Assembly (NCBI GenBank): GCA_902796775.1
Contig: CADBQK010000453.1
Location: 1-8,618, forward strand
DNA from: an uncultured Lachnospiraceae bacterium
GTDB taxonomy: Bacteria > Bacillota_A > Clostridia > Lachnospirales > Lachnospiraceae
Length of the DNA: 8,618 nucleotides
Reading direction: 5' to 3'
Position numbers and translations under genes: made by a program
The notes under the pieces: generated by a model
What the model was told of the DNA's origin: nothing
What the model saw: only the letters and a program-made list of their open reading frames with translations
Databases searched by the model: none
Shown: positions 1 through 6,018 of the stretch, piece by piece
Position numbering within the stretch: the first letter of the stretch is position 1
Layout: each line of letters opens with the position of its first letter

Positions 1-698
1 AGACAGTGCCTGAGCACGATCCGGTGATAGGGAATACCCTTCGCGATCGCAGTCGTTGTGTAGTTTGAATTCAGCTGTTCGATCATGTTGCTGCGGGTGA
101 TCCTCGCTATCAGGGCTACCATGTTCATACTGAGTGCCAGGGATGGCAGAAACAGGTAATACAGGTTTTCCGTAAAGGTTTTCCCGGCTCCGAATGTTGG
201 AAACATCTTCAGCTTTAACGCAAACACGATCATCAGGATGATTGCTGTTAAAAAGACCGGTGAAGCCACAAAAACAAGGGTAAGTATCGACAATGTCCTG
301 TCCAGCCAGGTGTTCATCTTAACGGCACAGATAATGCCGACGGGAATCGCAATCAGAAGAGCCAGAACTGCGCTCATCAGCACGATCTGCAAAGTAGTCG
401 GAAGACGTTCACCAATCAAGGTGCTTACCGGCCGTTTGTAGTCAAAGCTATTGCCGAAATCTCCGTGGACAGCCCCGGTAATCCAGATCACATACTGCTC
501 CGGCAGCGATTTGTCCAGATGATACTGCTGGGTAATCGCGAGTCTGGTCTCATCACTAATCTTCTTCCCTTTTGTCATGGATGCGATCGGATCCGATGGA
601 GTGATCCGGACCATGCAGAAAATCAGAACGGATGCAGCAAGCAGAATCAGGATCATCTGCAGAAAGCGTTTACCTATATATTTAGCCAAAAGATCCAT
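1..698 (-). CDS. Peptide-type ABC transporter permease (DppB/OppB-like), C-terminus cut by window edge
   Basis: This is the first 232 residues of an inner-membrane permease of a dipeptide/oligopeptide/nickel-type ABC importer; family members are usually about 305-330 residues, so the last two membrane helices lie off the left edge. Visible features are an N-terminal cytoplasmic tail (MDLLAKYIGKR) and a first membrane helix at about residues 12-31. A periplasmic segment follows with the family's typical LDKSLPEQY and HGDFGNSF stretches (about 61-85). Further helices lie at about 102-126, 137-161 and 180-200. The EAA-type cytoplasmic loop contains AIAKGIPYHRIVLRH (about 217-231), which couples to the ATPase subunit. 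The ATG at 696-698 is preceded by a GGGAGAGG ribosome binding site. The partner permease, ATPases and binding protein are expected further left. The substrate (peptides or another small solute) cannot be told from the permease. The gene follows an amidohydrolase on the same strand, 63 bases away. Confidence 0.93.
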   Translation of the reverse strand, partial: MDLLAKYIGKRFLQMILILLAASVLIFCMVRITPSDPIASMTKGKKISDETRLAITQQYHLDKSLPEQYVIWITGAVHGDFGNSFDYKRPVSTLIGERLPTTLQIVLMSAVLALLIAIPVGIICAVKMNTWLDRTLSILTLVFVASPVFLTAIILMIVFALKLKMFPTFGAGKTFTENLYYLFLPSLALSMNMVALIARITRSNMIEQLNSNYTTTAIAKGIPYHRIVLRHC

Positions 699-736
699 CC
701 TCTCCCTTCACTATGGTAAAGTATTGCATTGACGTC

Positions 737-765
737 ATTGTACGTTAAACAGCATGGAATGTCAA
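737..765 (-). promoter_or_regulatory. Near-consensus sigma-A promoter for the permease gene
   Basis: Read on the minus strand, TTGACA (765-760, a perfect -35 box) is followed after exactly 17 bases by TACAAT (742-737, five of six matches to the -10 box). Transcription would start near 730, about 32 bases before the permease ATG at 698. The -35 box contains the TGA stop codon of the upstream amidohydrolase, so the promoter is packed into the end of that gene. A perfect 8-base palindrome, TGACGTCA (730-737), covers the edge of the -10 box and the predicted start site, where a repressor could bind; that role is inference. No terminator hairpin is visible between the two genes, so read-through from the amidohydrolase is also possible. 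Confidence 0.7.
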
Positions 766-2375
766 CGTTTGAAGACTATTTTACCGTCCATTACCGTCAT
801 GACATTTTTCAGGCTGAGGATTTCTTCCGGAGGAATTTCGAAAATATCCCGGTCCAATACAGCCATATCTGCCAGCTTTCCGGGTTCGATCGTTCCTTTG
901 ATATCCTCTTCAAATGAAAGATAGGCGCCCCCGGCTGTATAGATAGAAACAGCTTCTTCCACACTCAGCTTCTCATCCGGATGCCAGCCTCCGGCGGGCA
1001 TCCCGTCCTCGCCGGTACGGTTGACCGCGCAATGAATGCCCCAGATTGGATTAAAAGTTTCCACCGGACTGTCGGATCCTCCTCCGATACGGATCCCTTT
1101 CTGAAGCATGCTTTTCCATGCATAGCCGCCCTGATCCCGGTTTCCGAGACGGGAAGCTGTAAGAGGATAATCGCTGGGTACAAAGGGAGGCTGCGTATCC
1201 GCGCAGATATGGCAGCGCGCCATATCATCCAGCATCTGGTCATCCACAAACTGGCAGTGGACGATACGGTTGCGAAGATCCACATGGTCAGACCGGTAGG
1301 CTTCTCCCAGAGCCTCAATACACTGGGCAATGGCACCGTCCCCAATGGCATGACAGGCCACCTGCATACCCGCTTTATGCGCCATCATCACCACTTCATT
1401 CAGATCCTCCTGTGTATAGACAGCAACACCCCGGTTTTCCGGATCATCACAGTATGGCTCTCTCAGATAAGCCGTTCGAGCTCCCAGAGATCCATCCGTC
1501 AGCAGTTTGATATTGCCGATCTTAAAAAAACGGTCCCCGTCTCCGGTACGATATCCCTTCTTTAGGAATTCGAGAAGGATCGGGGGCCTGGCGGCCTGCA
1601 CTTCCTCAAAAATCCGAACAGTGGCAAGTCCTTCTGCCGCCAGACTCTGATAAACTTCCATGACGACTTCCAGCGACGCTCCCTCCAGATCATCGGTCTG
1701 CATGGATGTCACACCATAAGAAGAAGCTTCCTTATATACATGGAGCAGATTTCTTCTGACACTCTCTGCATCCATTTTAGGCATCCTCTGTTTCAGGAGA
1801 TCCAGCGCTGCCTCACGAATCACTCCTGTGAGATGGCCTTCTGTGTCCTTATCCAGTACCCCTCCCACGACTGCAGTCTGATCATCATAGCCAGCTGCCT
1901 GCAGGGCCAGATCATTGACTCCGGCAATATGCCCGCAGATCCGGTCCAGTAAAATGGGATGTTTCCTGGATATCTTATCCAGATCACGCTTATCCGGCAC
2001 TCTTTTTTCATCTTCAAAGATGTTATGATCGAACCCGTAGCCGCAGATCCACTCCCCTTCAGGCACATGATGATCTTCCACATATTCCCGGCAAAGACGA
2101 ATGCACTCAGCCAGCGAACGGGCGCCATGCAGATTGATTCTTTCTTTCTCCAGACCAGTCAGAAGCACGTGACAATGCGAGTCGTTAAACCCGGGCAGCA
2201 TACAGCCCCCCTGCAGATCGATCTTCTCGCAGTCCTTTCCCGCCAGAGCCAGCATCTCTTCATCGCTCCCTGCAGCTTCAATCAGATGCCCCCTTACGGC
2301 AACCGCACTTACCAGAGAAGGGCTCCCCCCTGCCATTGTATATACTCTTCCATTATAGAATACTTTATCTGCCAT
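762..2375 (-). CDS. Amidohydrolase of the YtcJ/Amidohydro_3 family
   Basis: A 537-residue cytoplasmic metal-dependent hydrolase of the amidohydrolase superfamily, full length for the YtcJ-like group (about 530-550). The N-terminal small beta domain (KVFYNGRVYTM) leads into the metal-binding H-x-H motif GFNDSHCH (H67, H69). Other conserved motifs are KLLTDGSLGAR (290-300), CHAIGDGA with H342 and D346, IVHCQ with H373, and GGGSDSPV with D435, the usual catalytic or metal aspartate. The C-terminal GTIEPGKLADMAVLD (494-508) is the classic amidohydrolase tail. The frame stays open upstream to 2462, but the ATG at 2373-2375 is preferred: it has an AGAGGA ribosome binding site six bases away, and homologues begin near MADKVFYNGRVYTM. 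The reaction is hydrolysis of an amide or related C-N bond. Known relatives include an N-substituted formamide deformylase and members of unknown substrate. The linked peptide-type permease downstream suggests an imported substrate, which is inference. Confidence 0.93.
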   Translation of the reverse strand: MADKVFYNGRVYTMAGGSPSLVSAVAVRGHLIEAAGSDEEMLALAGKDCEKIDLQGGCMLPGFNDSHCHVLLTGLEKERINLHGARSLAECIRLCREYVEDHHVPEGEWICGYGFDHNIFEDEKRVPDKRDLDKISRKHPILLDRICGHIAGVNDLALQAAGYDDQTAVVGGVLDKDTEGHLTGVIREAALDLLKQRMPKMDAESVRRNLLHVYKEASSYGVTSMQTDDLEGASLEVVMEVYQSLAAEGLATVRIFEEVQAARPPILLEFLKKGYRTGDGDRFFKIGNIKLLTDGSLGARTAYLREPYCDDPENRGVAVYTQEDLNEVVMMAHKAGMQVACHAIGDGAIAQCIEALGEAYRSDHVDLRNRIVHCQFVDDQMLDDMARCHICADTQPPFVPSDYPLTASRLGNRDQGGYAWKSMLQKGIRIGGGSDSPVETFNPIWGIHCAVNRTGEDGMPAGGWHPDEKLSVEEAVSIYTAGGAYLSFEEDIKGTIEPGKLADMAVLDRDIFEIPPEEILSLKNVMTVMDGKIVFKR

Positions 2376-2640
2376 GATCGTTCCTCTGATGTCTCCTATC
2401 TGATAAAGCAGCCGGAAAGATTCCCGGCTCAGTTTTCCTGTCAAGCATATCCTATTATGCAAATGCCAGAATGCCCTGCCTCTGCCAAAACGGTTTTAAC
2501 AGCACCCTGACTATCACACTGTATCATTTCCGGGCACTTTTCGCAATGCTGTACCGAATCAGCATCTGCCCCGGGTATACAAAGCATTCCACAACTTGAA
2601 GTGCCGGGCAAAAATAAAATAAAAATTTATCAAAAAATGG
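2376..2640. other. Non-coding region upstream of the amidohydrolase, with several inverted repeats
   Basis: No convincing gene is seen here. On the minus strand, a weak promoter candidate for the amidohydrolase is CATAAT (2459-2454) with only a poor -35 (GAGGCA, 2482-2477) at 17 bases. The leader after it would contain the hairpin AGCCGG/CCGGCT (2410-2415 with 2424-2429), starting about 35 bases before the start codon. AAAAC-G-GTTTT (2487-2497) is an 11-base palindrome that could be an operator. Between 2530 and 2608 a long inverted repeat (GGCACTT at 2533-2539 with AAGTGCC at 2599-2605) encloses two competing hairpins: ATGCTG (2546-2551) pairs with CAGCAT (2560-2565), while AATGCT (2545-2550) pairs with AGCATT (2583-2588). 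Bases 2610-2640 are A-rich and probably belong to the plus-strand promoter just to the right. Confidence 0.4.
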
Positions 2641-2669
2641 TTGCCCAGTGAGCTATATGGGTGTATGAT
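2641..2669 (+). promoter_or_regulatory. Putative strong promoter with A-tract UP element, driving a candidate small RNA
   Basis: TTGCCC (2641-2646, four of six matches to -35) and TATGAT (2664-2669, five of six matches to -10) are separated by exactly 17 bases. Directly upstream, 2610-2639 is almost pure A/T with phased A-runs, like the UP elements of highly expressed bacterial RNA promoters. The predicted start is near 2676. No plausible protein gene follows. Instead a strong intrinsic terminator lies about 100 bases downstream, which favours a short non-coding transcript. The -35 match is only moderate, so this is a candidate that needs transcript data. Confidence 0.5.
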
Positions 2670-2675
2670 AAGAGT

Positions 2676-2809
2676 GTATCAGGGAACTGGTTAAACAATT
2701 CCCGACCTTTACATCATTTTGATGTCCATGATTCAGACTTTTACCCATTCATATGTACCCCTATACTACGGGCAGGAACTTTGTTTCCTGTCCGTATCCT
2801 TTTTATTTT
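2676..2809 (+). ncRNA. Candidate small RNA, three hairpins, unknown family
   Basis: This is the segment between a promoter-like pair and an intrinsic terminator. It would give a transcript of about 130 bases with at least three stem-loops: GGGAA/TTCCC (starting at 2682, 12-base loop), ACATCA/TGATGT (2711-2716 with 2720-2725, three-base loop), and the 11-pair terminator stem at 2768-2795. It does not resemble SRP RNA, 6S RNA, tmRNA, tRNA, a T-box leader or a c-di-AMP (ydaO) riboswitch as far as I can judge by eye. The open frame across it (61 codons) has no ribosome binding site and unnatural composition. It may be an independent regulatory RNA, or the attenuated first part of a long leader for the ATPase operon that starts about 350 bases further on. 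Confidence 0.45.
2768..2809 (+). terminator. Intrinsic terminator of the candidate small RNA
   Basis: An 11-pair stem (ACGGGCAGGAA at 2768-2778 with TTCCTGTCCGT at 2785-2795, one G-U pair) closes a six-base loop. It is followed by ATCC and then TTTTTATTTT (2800-2809). The T-rich tail is on the plus strand only, so it stops rightward transcription. No protein gene ends nearby on that strand, which is why a short RNA upstream is suspected. Confidence 0.8.
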
Positions 2810-2956
2810 CACCTCCCTTTCTTTCCCCTTTCCAGCGCCCCTTTGATGGACTTCTTTTTTGTTTGTGAATTATCAGACAATTAGACCAGGCACCAAAGCT
2901 TGCCCTTCTTTTTGTCAAAATATTCTCAATTTGGTACATTTGCATAAATAAAAATT
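2810..2956. other. Non-coding spacer, pyrimidine-rich then AT-rich
   Basis: No gene is seen. From 2797 to about 2845 the plus strand is nearly all pyrimidine. A possible alternative promoter for the ATPase operon is TTGTCA (2912-2917) with TACATT (2935-2940) at 17 bases, five and four matches of six. It would produce a leader of about 210 bases. A four-pair repeat GGCA/TGCC (2889-2904) followed by CTTCTTTTTG looks like a very weak terminator and is not called. Confidence 0.3.
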
Positions 2957-2974
2957 AATAATGAATTCGTTATT
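2957..2974. repeat. Near-perfect 18-base palindrome, possible operator of the ATPase operon
   Basis: AATAA-T-GAATTC-G-TTATT reads the same on both strands except for one pair (2962/2969). It sits four bases upstream of the putative -35 box of the ATPase promoter, a usual site for a dimeric regulator. A second inverted repeat, ATTGT (2972-2976) with ACAAT (2989-2993), overlaps that -35 box. The surrounding sequence is AT-rich, so short palindromes are more likely by chance than elsewhere; binding is inference. Confidence 0.4.
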
Positions 2975-2977
2975 GTA

Positions 2978-3006
2978 TTGAATAAAAAACAATTTGATGC
3001 TAAACT
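2978..3006 (+). promoter_or_regulatory. Likely promoter of the V-type ATPase operon
   Basis: TTGAAT (2978-2983) and TAAACT (3001-3006) are separated by 17 bases, each with four of six matches. A TG at 2998-2999 makes this an extended -10 promoter (TGC-TAAACT), which can compensate for modest boxes. Start of transcription would be near 3013, leaving a leader of about 145 bases before the first ATPase gene. That leader holds the structured element and the terminator described separately. Confidence 0.5.
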
Positions 3007-3040
3007 TATGTTGGTTTGTCATTTTAAGTTGAAAATGCAC

Positions 3041-3097
3041 TTCTCCCGGCAGGAGGGCTCATACCCACGGCCGGAGAACCCTTAAAAGGACAGTTCT
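3041..3097 (+). promoter_or_regulatory. Structured leader with mutually exclusive hairpins; riboswitch candidate
   Basis: An aptamer-like stem forms between TTCTC + CGGC (3041-3045, 3047-3050; one bulged C) and GCCG + GAGAA (3070-3078). It encloses a small GGG/CCC hairpin (3055-3057 with 3064-3066). The 3' strand of this stem can instead pair downstream: AGAAC (3075-3079) with GTTCT (3093-3097), stacked on CCT/AGG, which uses bases of the following terminator. A third alternative is CTCC/GGAG (3043-3046 with 3052-3055). Such switching ahead of a terminator is typical of transcription-attenuating riboswitches. The Na+-I class (DUF1646 motif) is known to precede sodium transport and ATP synthase genes and is my leading hypothesis. 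The match is judged from context and general shape, not from a model search. Another ligand, or a protein-binding leader, is possible. Confidence 0.5.
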
Positions 3098-3135
3098 GCC
3101 CGCCCTGCTTCGCCGGGCAGACAGTCTGTTTTTTT
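3084..3135 (+). terminator. Intrinsic terminator in the ATPase leader (attenuator)
   Basis: The core stem CTGCCCG (3096-3102) with CGGGCAG (3114-3120) is GC-rich. Outside it, ACAG (3090-3093) pairs with CTGT (3126-3129), extending through G-U and A-U pairs between the A-run at 3084-3087 and the seven-T run 3129-3135. It ends only 22 bases before the first ATPase start codon. The hairpin stands inside the leader of the operon, with no gene upstream on this strand, so it most likely acts as a conditional terminator governed by the preceding structure. Confidence 0.75.
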
Positions 3136-3157
3136 ACACGTAAAAAGGAGGACGGTA

Positions 3158-3718
3158 ATGGAGTTACAGATTCAGGATCTGGTTTCCTCGATCCGTAAAG
3201 AGGGCATCGATGCGGCAAATGCCCAGGCACAGGAGATTCTCGCAGATGCGCAGAAAAAGGCAGACACGATCATCTCCCAGGCCAGAACTGAGGCAAAAAA
3301 CACCAAGGACAGCGCCGAACGGGAGATCGCCATTCTAAAGGAAAGTGCAGCTATGAGCGCTGAACAGGCAAAACGGGATGCTGTGCTGGCCTTTAAAGAT
3401 GAGATCCAGAAAGAGTTCGAGAAGATCCTTTCCGCAGACGTTAAAAGCGCCACTACTGAAGACGTACTGGCAGGATTGATCAAAGCTGCCGTACAGGGAG
3501 AAGACCTTTCCGGTTACGCAGCGGAAGTTGCAAACGTGAGTGACTCTCTGAAAGCAAAGCTTGCTGAGGAAATCCGCGGCGGTCTTACGATCCGCCCGAC
3601 AAAGAACGTACAGGCGGGTTTCAGGCTGGCTGCAAAAGACGGATCCGGATATTTTGACTGCTCAGACGAAGAAATTACGCAGATGCTGATGCCATATTTC
3701 AGAAACCTGAGCTTCTAA
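3158..3718 (+). CDS. atpE: V-type ATPase subunit E (peripheral stalk)
   Basis: A 186-residue subunit E (ntpE in the Enterococcus naming), one of the peripheral-stalk chains that hold the catalytic head against rotation. The first half (about residues 5-95) is a long alanine-, glutamate- and lysine-rich coiled coil with no prolines (e.g. AQAQEILADAQKKADTI). The second half (about 100-186) is the compact C-terminal domain that contacts the head. Length is normal for the family (about 180-210). The ATG has a strong AGGAGG at 3145-3150 and lies just after the attenuator hairpin, so this is the first gene of the operon and the direct target of leader control. Position immediately before the DUF2764 and A genes supports the call, since sequence similarity in this subunit is weak. 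Confidence 0.9.
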   Translation: MELQIQDLVSSIRKEGIDAANAQAQEILADAQKKADTIISQARTEAKNTKDSAEREIAILKESAAMSAEQAKRDAVLAFKDEIQKEFEKILSADVKSATTEDVLAGLIKAAVQGEDLSGYAAEVANVSDSLKAKLAEEIRGGLTIRPTKNVQAGFRLAAKDGSGYFDCSDEEITQMLMPYFRNLSF

Positions 3719-3731
3719 AAGGAGGTGCATC

Positions 3732-4256
3732 GTGGCTTCCTATTACTATCTGGCAGCAAGCCTGCCAACACTGACAACCGACGGGGAGATGCCAATCGAT
3801 TATGAAACGTTTCTCACCTGCTGCCAGGGAAATATGAGTGAATCAAAGTATCAGCTTCTGAAAGATCTGACACTTTCCTCTACCGAGGGGCCTCTCATCA
3901 AAGAGTGGTCGGTTTTCTACACAAACCTGATGAAAGAGCTGAATAACCAGAGAAGCGCACGGCTGGGCAAGTCCTATCCCGCTTCCTATGACAAGGATCC
4001 CGGCGCACAGGCCGTCGTATCCGCCGCTCTTTCTGCCAAAAACCCCCTGGAGGCGGAAAAGATCCTTCTCGATTATGAATTTGACTATCTCGATACCCTG
4101 ACAGGCCTGCATGTTTTTGATGATTACGTCATTTTCGGATACGCAATCAAGCTGAAACTGCTTGAACGCAGGAACTGCTTTACACATGACAAGGGAGAGG
4201 CGGAGTTTACCAATCTCTTTACACAGGTGCAGCAGCGCGTTCTAAACTTAGAGTAA
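3732..4256 (+). CDS. DUF2764 family protein, V-type ATPase operon component
   Basis: A 174-residue soluble protein of the DUF2764 family, found almost only inside V-type ATPase operons of Chlamydia, spirochaetes, Bacteroidetes and some Firmicutes, between the E and A genes. The N-terminus YYYLAASLPTL is the family hallmark. It is predicted mostly helical, with no signal peptide or membrane segment. Its function is not established; a plausible role is a structural substitute for subunit C (the eukaryotic d subunit), whose gene is absent from this part of the operon, but that is inference. The start is GTG at 3732, right after a near-perfect AGGAGGTG; this start gives the conserved N-terminus. 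It lies 13 bases after the E gene and 13 before the A gene, so the genes are clearly co-transcribed. Confidence 0.88.
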   Translation: MASYYYLAASLPTLTTDGEMPIDYETFLTCCQGNMSESKYQLLKDLTLSSTEGPLIKEWSVFYTNLMKELNNQRSARLGKSYPASYDKDPGAQAVVSAALSAKNPLEAEKILLDYEFDYLDTLTGLHVFDDYVIFGYAIKLKLLERRNCFTHDKGEAEFTNLFTQVQQRVLNLE

Positions 4257-4269
4257 GAGGAGTATTTCT

Positions 4270-6003
4270 ATGGAAAAAGTAACCGGTTATGTAACTGGTG
4301 TGAACGGCAACCTGGCTACAGTCCGCTTTGATGGTTCCGTTCGCAAAAATGAGGTTGGTTACATTCTGGTTGATGATGGCAAGCGCTTAAAGAGCGAGGT
4401 CATCCGTATCAACAACGGAATTGCCAGCATGCAGATTTATGAAATGTCCGGCGGCATCAAGGTTGGCGATATCGTGGAATTCACTGATTTGCTGATGTGC
4501 GTAGAGCTCGGCCCCGGACTGCTTACACAGATCTACGATGGTCTGCAGAACCCTCTGCCGGAGCTGGCCGAGCAGTGCGGCTTCTTCCTGCCGAGAGGTG
4601 TCTATCTCGATTCGATCCCGGACCGCGACTGGGAGTTTACCCCTGTCGCCAAAGTGGGGGATCACGTGGAAGCGGGCGATACGCTCGGCACTGTCCCGGA
4701 GGGTTTATTCAAACACCAGATCATGGTCCCCTTCCGGACAAAGGGTGATGACTGGACAGTAAAGGAGATCAAAGAAGCAGGTACTTACAATGTCCGTTCC
4801 ACGATCGCCGTAATCGAAAACAGCAAGGGCGAAACCCAGGAGCTGTCCATGGTCTTTAACCAGCCAATCAAACAGCCGATCAAATGCTATGATGAGCGTC
4901 TGCGTCCGACGGAGCCGCTGGTCACCAAGATCCGCTGTATCGATGCCTTCCTGCCTGTCGCAAAGGGCGGTACCTTCTGTGTACCCGGTCCCTTCGGTGC
5001 TGGCAAGACGGTCCTCCAGCATCTGGAGGCGAAAAACGCAGATGCCGATGTCGTTATCGTAGCAGCATGCGGCGAGCGTGCCGGCGAGGTCGTAGAGATT
5101 CTCAAAGAGTTCCCGGAGCTGGAGGATCCGCGTACCGGGCGCTCTCTGATGGAGCGTACGATCATTATCTGCAACACTTCCTCCATGCCTGTCGCGGCCA
5201 GAGAGGCTTCCTGCTACACAGCAGTCACCCTGGCAGAGTATTACCGGCAGATGGGACTGGATGTTCTGCTTCTGGCAGACTCCACCAGCCGCTGGGCACA
5301 GGCTATGCGTGAGATGAGCGGCCGTCTGGAAGAGATTCCAGGCGAGGAAGCATTCCCCGCTTATCTGGAGTCCACGATTGCCAGCTTTTACGAACGTGCC
5401 GGAAAAGTCCGCCTCAAAGACGGCAGGACTGCCTCGATTACCATCGGCGGTACTGTCTCCCCGGCCGGCGGCAACTTTGAAGAGCCTGTTACGCAGGCAA
5501 CTCTGAAGGTCGTCGGTGCCTTCCACGGTCTTTCCAGGGAGCGTTCCGATGCACGTAAGTACCCGGCTATCCACCCGATGGATTCCTGGTCCAAGTATGA
5601 AGGCGTTGTCGATAAGGAGCGTGTGGAAGAGGCCAGGGCGATCCTCATACACAGCAATGAGATCAACCAGATGATGAAGGTCGTCGGTGAGGAAGGAACC
5701 TCTGACGAAGACTATATCATCTACCAGAAGGGAGAGCTGCTCGACGCAGTCTATCTGCAGCAGAATTCCTTTGATCCGATCGATGCAGTCTGCGTGCCCG
5801 AACGGCAGCAGGAGGAATTTGATGTGATCTACGATATTCTGATGAAGACATACAGTCTTGCAGATAAAAAGGATATCCGCGGCTTCTTCAACCAGCTGCG
5901 GCAGGAGCTTCTTGACTGGCATGGTACGGTATTTGAAACACCTGAATACCAGGCACAGAAAAAGAAGGTTACGGACTATTACATGGCCAAGGCCTGTGAA
6001 TAA
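4270..6003 (+). CDS. atpA: V-type ATPase catalytic subunit A
   Basis: A 577-residue catalytic subunit (ntpA), full length for the bacterial family. Three copies alternate with three B subunits in the soluble head, where ATP is hydrolysed or made. The N-terminal beta-barrel covers about residues 1-65. The A-specific bulge region (about 108-185) carries GVYLDSIPDRDW. The nucleotide-binding domain has the Walker A motif GPFGAGKT (240-247) and GERAGE (268-273) with the likely catalytic glutamate E269. Walker B ends at LLLADSTSRW (D337), followed by PGEEAFPAYL and the helical C-terminal domain. GERAGE, rather than the GERGNE common in archaea and Enterococcus, fits the spirochaete/Bacteroidetes subtype, in line with the operon order. 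The ribosome binding site is AGAGGAG. Ion choice (Na+ or H+) is set by the proteolipid K, not visible here. Confidence 0.97.
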   Translation: MEKVTGYVTGVNGNLATVRFDGSVRKNEVGYILVDDGKRLKSEVIRINNGIASMQIYEMSGGIKVGDIVEFTDLLMCVELGPGLLTQIYDGLQNPLPELAEQCGFFLPRGVYLDSIPDRDWEFTPVAKVGDHVEAGDTLGTVPEGLFKHQIMVPFRTKGDDWTVKEIKEAGTYNVRSTIAVIENSKGETQELSMVFNQPIKQPIKCYDERLRPTEPLVTKIRCIDAFLPVAKGGTFCVPGPFGAGKTVLQHLEAKNADADVVIVAACGERAGEVVEILKEFPELEDPRTGRSLMERTIIICNTSSMPVAAREASCYTAVTLAEYYRQMGLDVLLLADSTSRWAQAMREMSGRLEEIPGEEAFPAYLESTIASFYERAGKVRLKDGRTASITIGGTVSPAGGNFEEPVTQATLKVVGAFHGLSRERSDARKYPAIHPMDSWSKYEGVVDKERVEEARAILIHSNEINQMMKVVGEEGTSDEDYIIYQKGELLDAVYLQQNSFDPIDAVCVPERQQEEFDVIYDILMKTYSLADKKDIRGFFNQLRQELLDWHGTVFETPEYQAQKKKVTDYYMAKACE

Positions 6004-6018
6004 GAACAGGAGGGCTTT

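Noticed and set aside
981..1565. 194-codon plus-strand open frame
   Set aside because: It lies antisense within the clear amidohydrolase gene and has no recognisable domain.
2439..2444. Perfect TTGACA on the minus strand upstream of the amidohydrolase
   Set aside because: No -10-like sequence lies 15-19 bases downstream; the region there forms the AGCCGG/CCGGCT hairpin.
2376..2462. In-frame extension of the amidohydrolase by 29 residues to an ATG at 2462
   Set aside because: The extra residues do not look like the family N-terminus, no ribosome binding site precedes 2462, and the ATG at 2375 has a good one.
2741..2812. 23-codon minus-strand frame starting GTG next to a purine-rich AGGGAGGTG
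   Set aside because: The GTG is part of the apparent ribosome binding site, leaving no spacing, and the frame runs through the terminator stem.
2661..2846. 61-codon plus-strand open frame
   Set aside because: It has no ribosome binding site, spans two hairpins and a strong terminator, and its composition is not protein-like.
4705..5922. 405-codon minus-strand open frame
   Set aside because: It is a shadow of the atpA gene on the other strand: no recognisable family, no ribosome binding site, and the plus-strand frame is beyond doubt.
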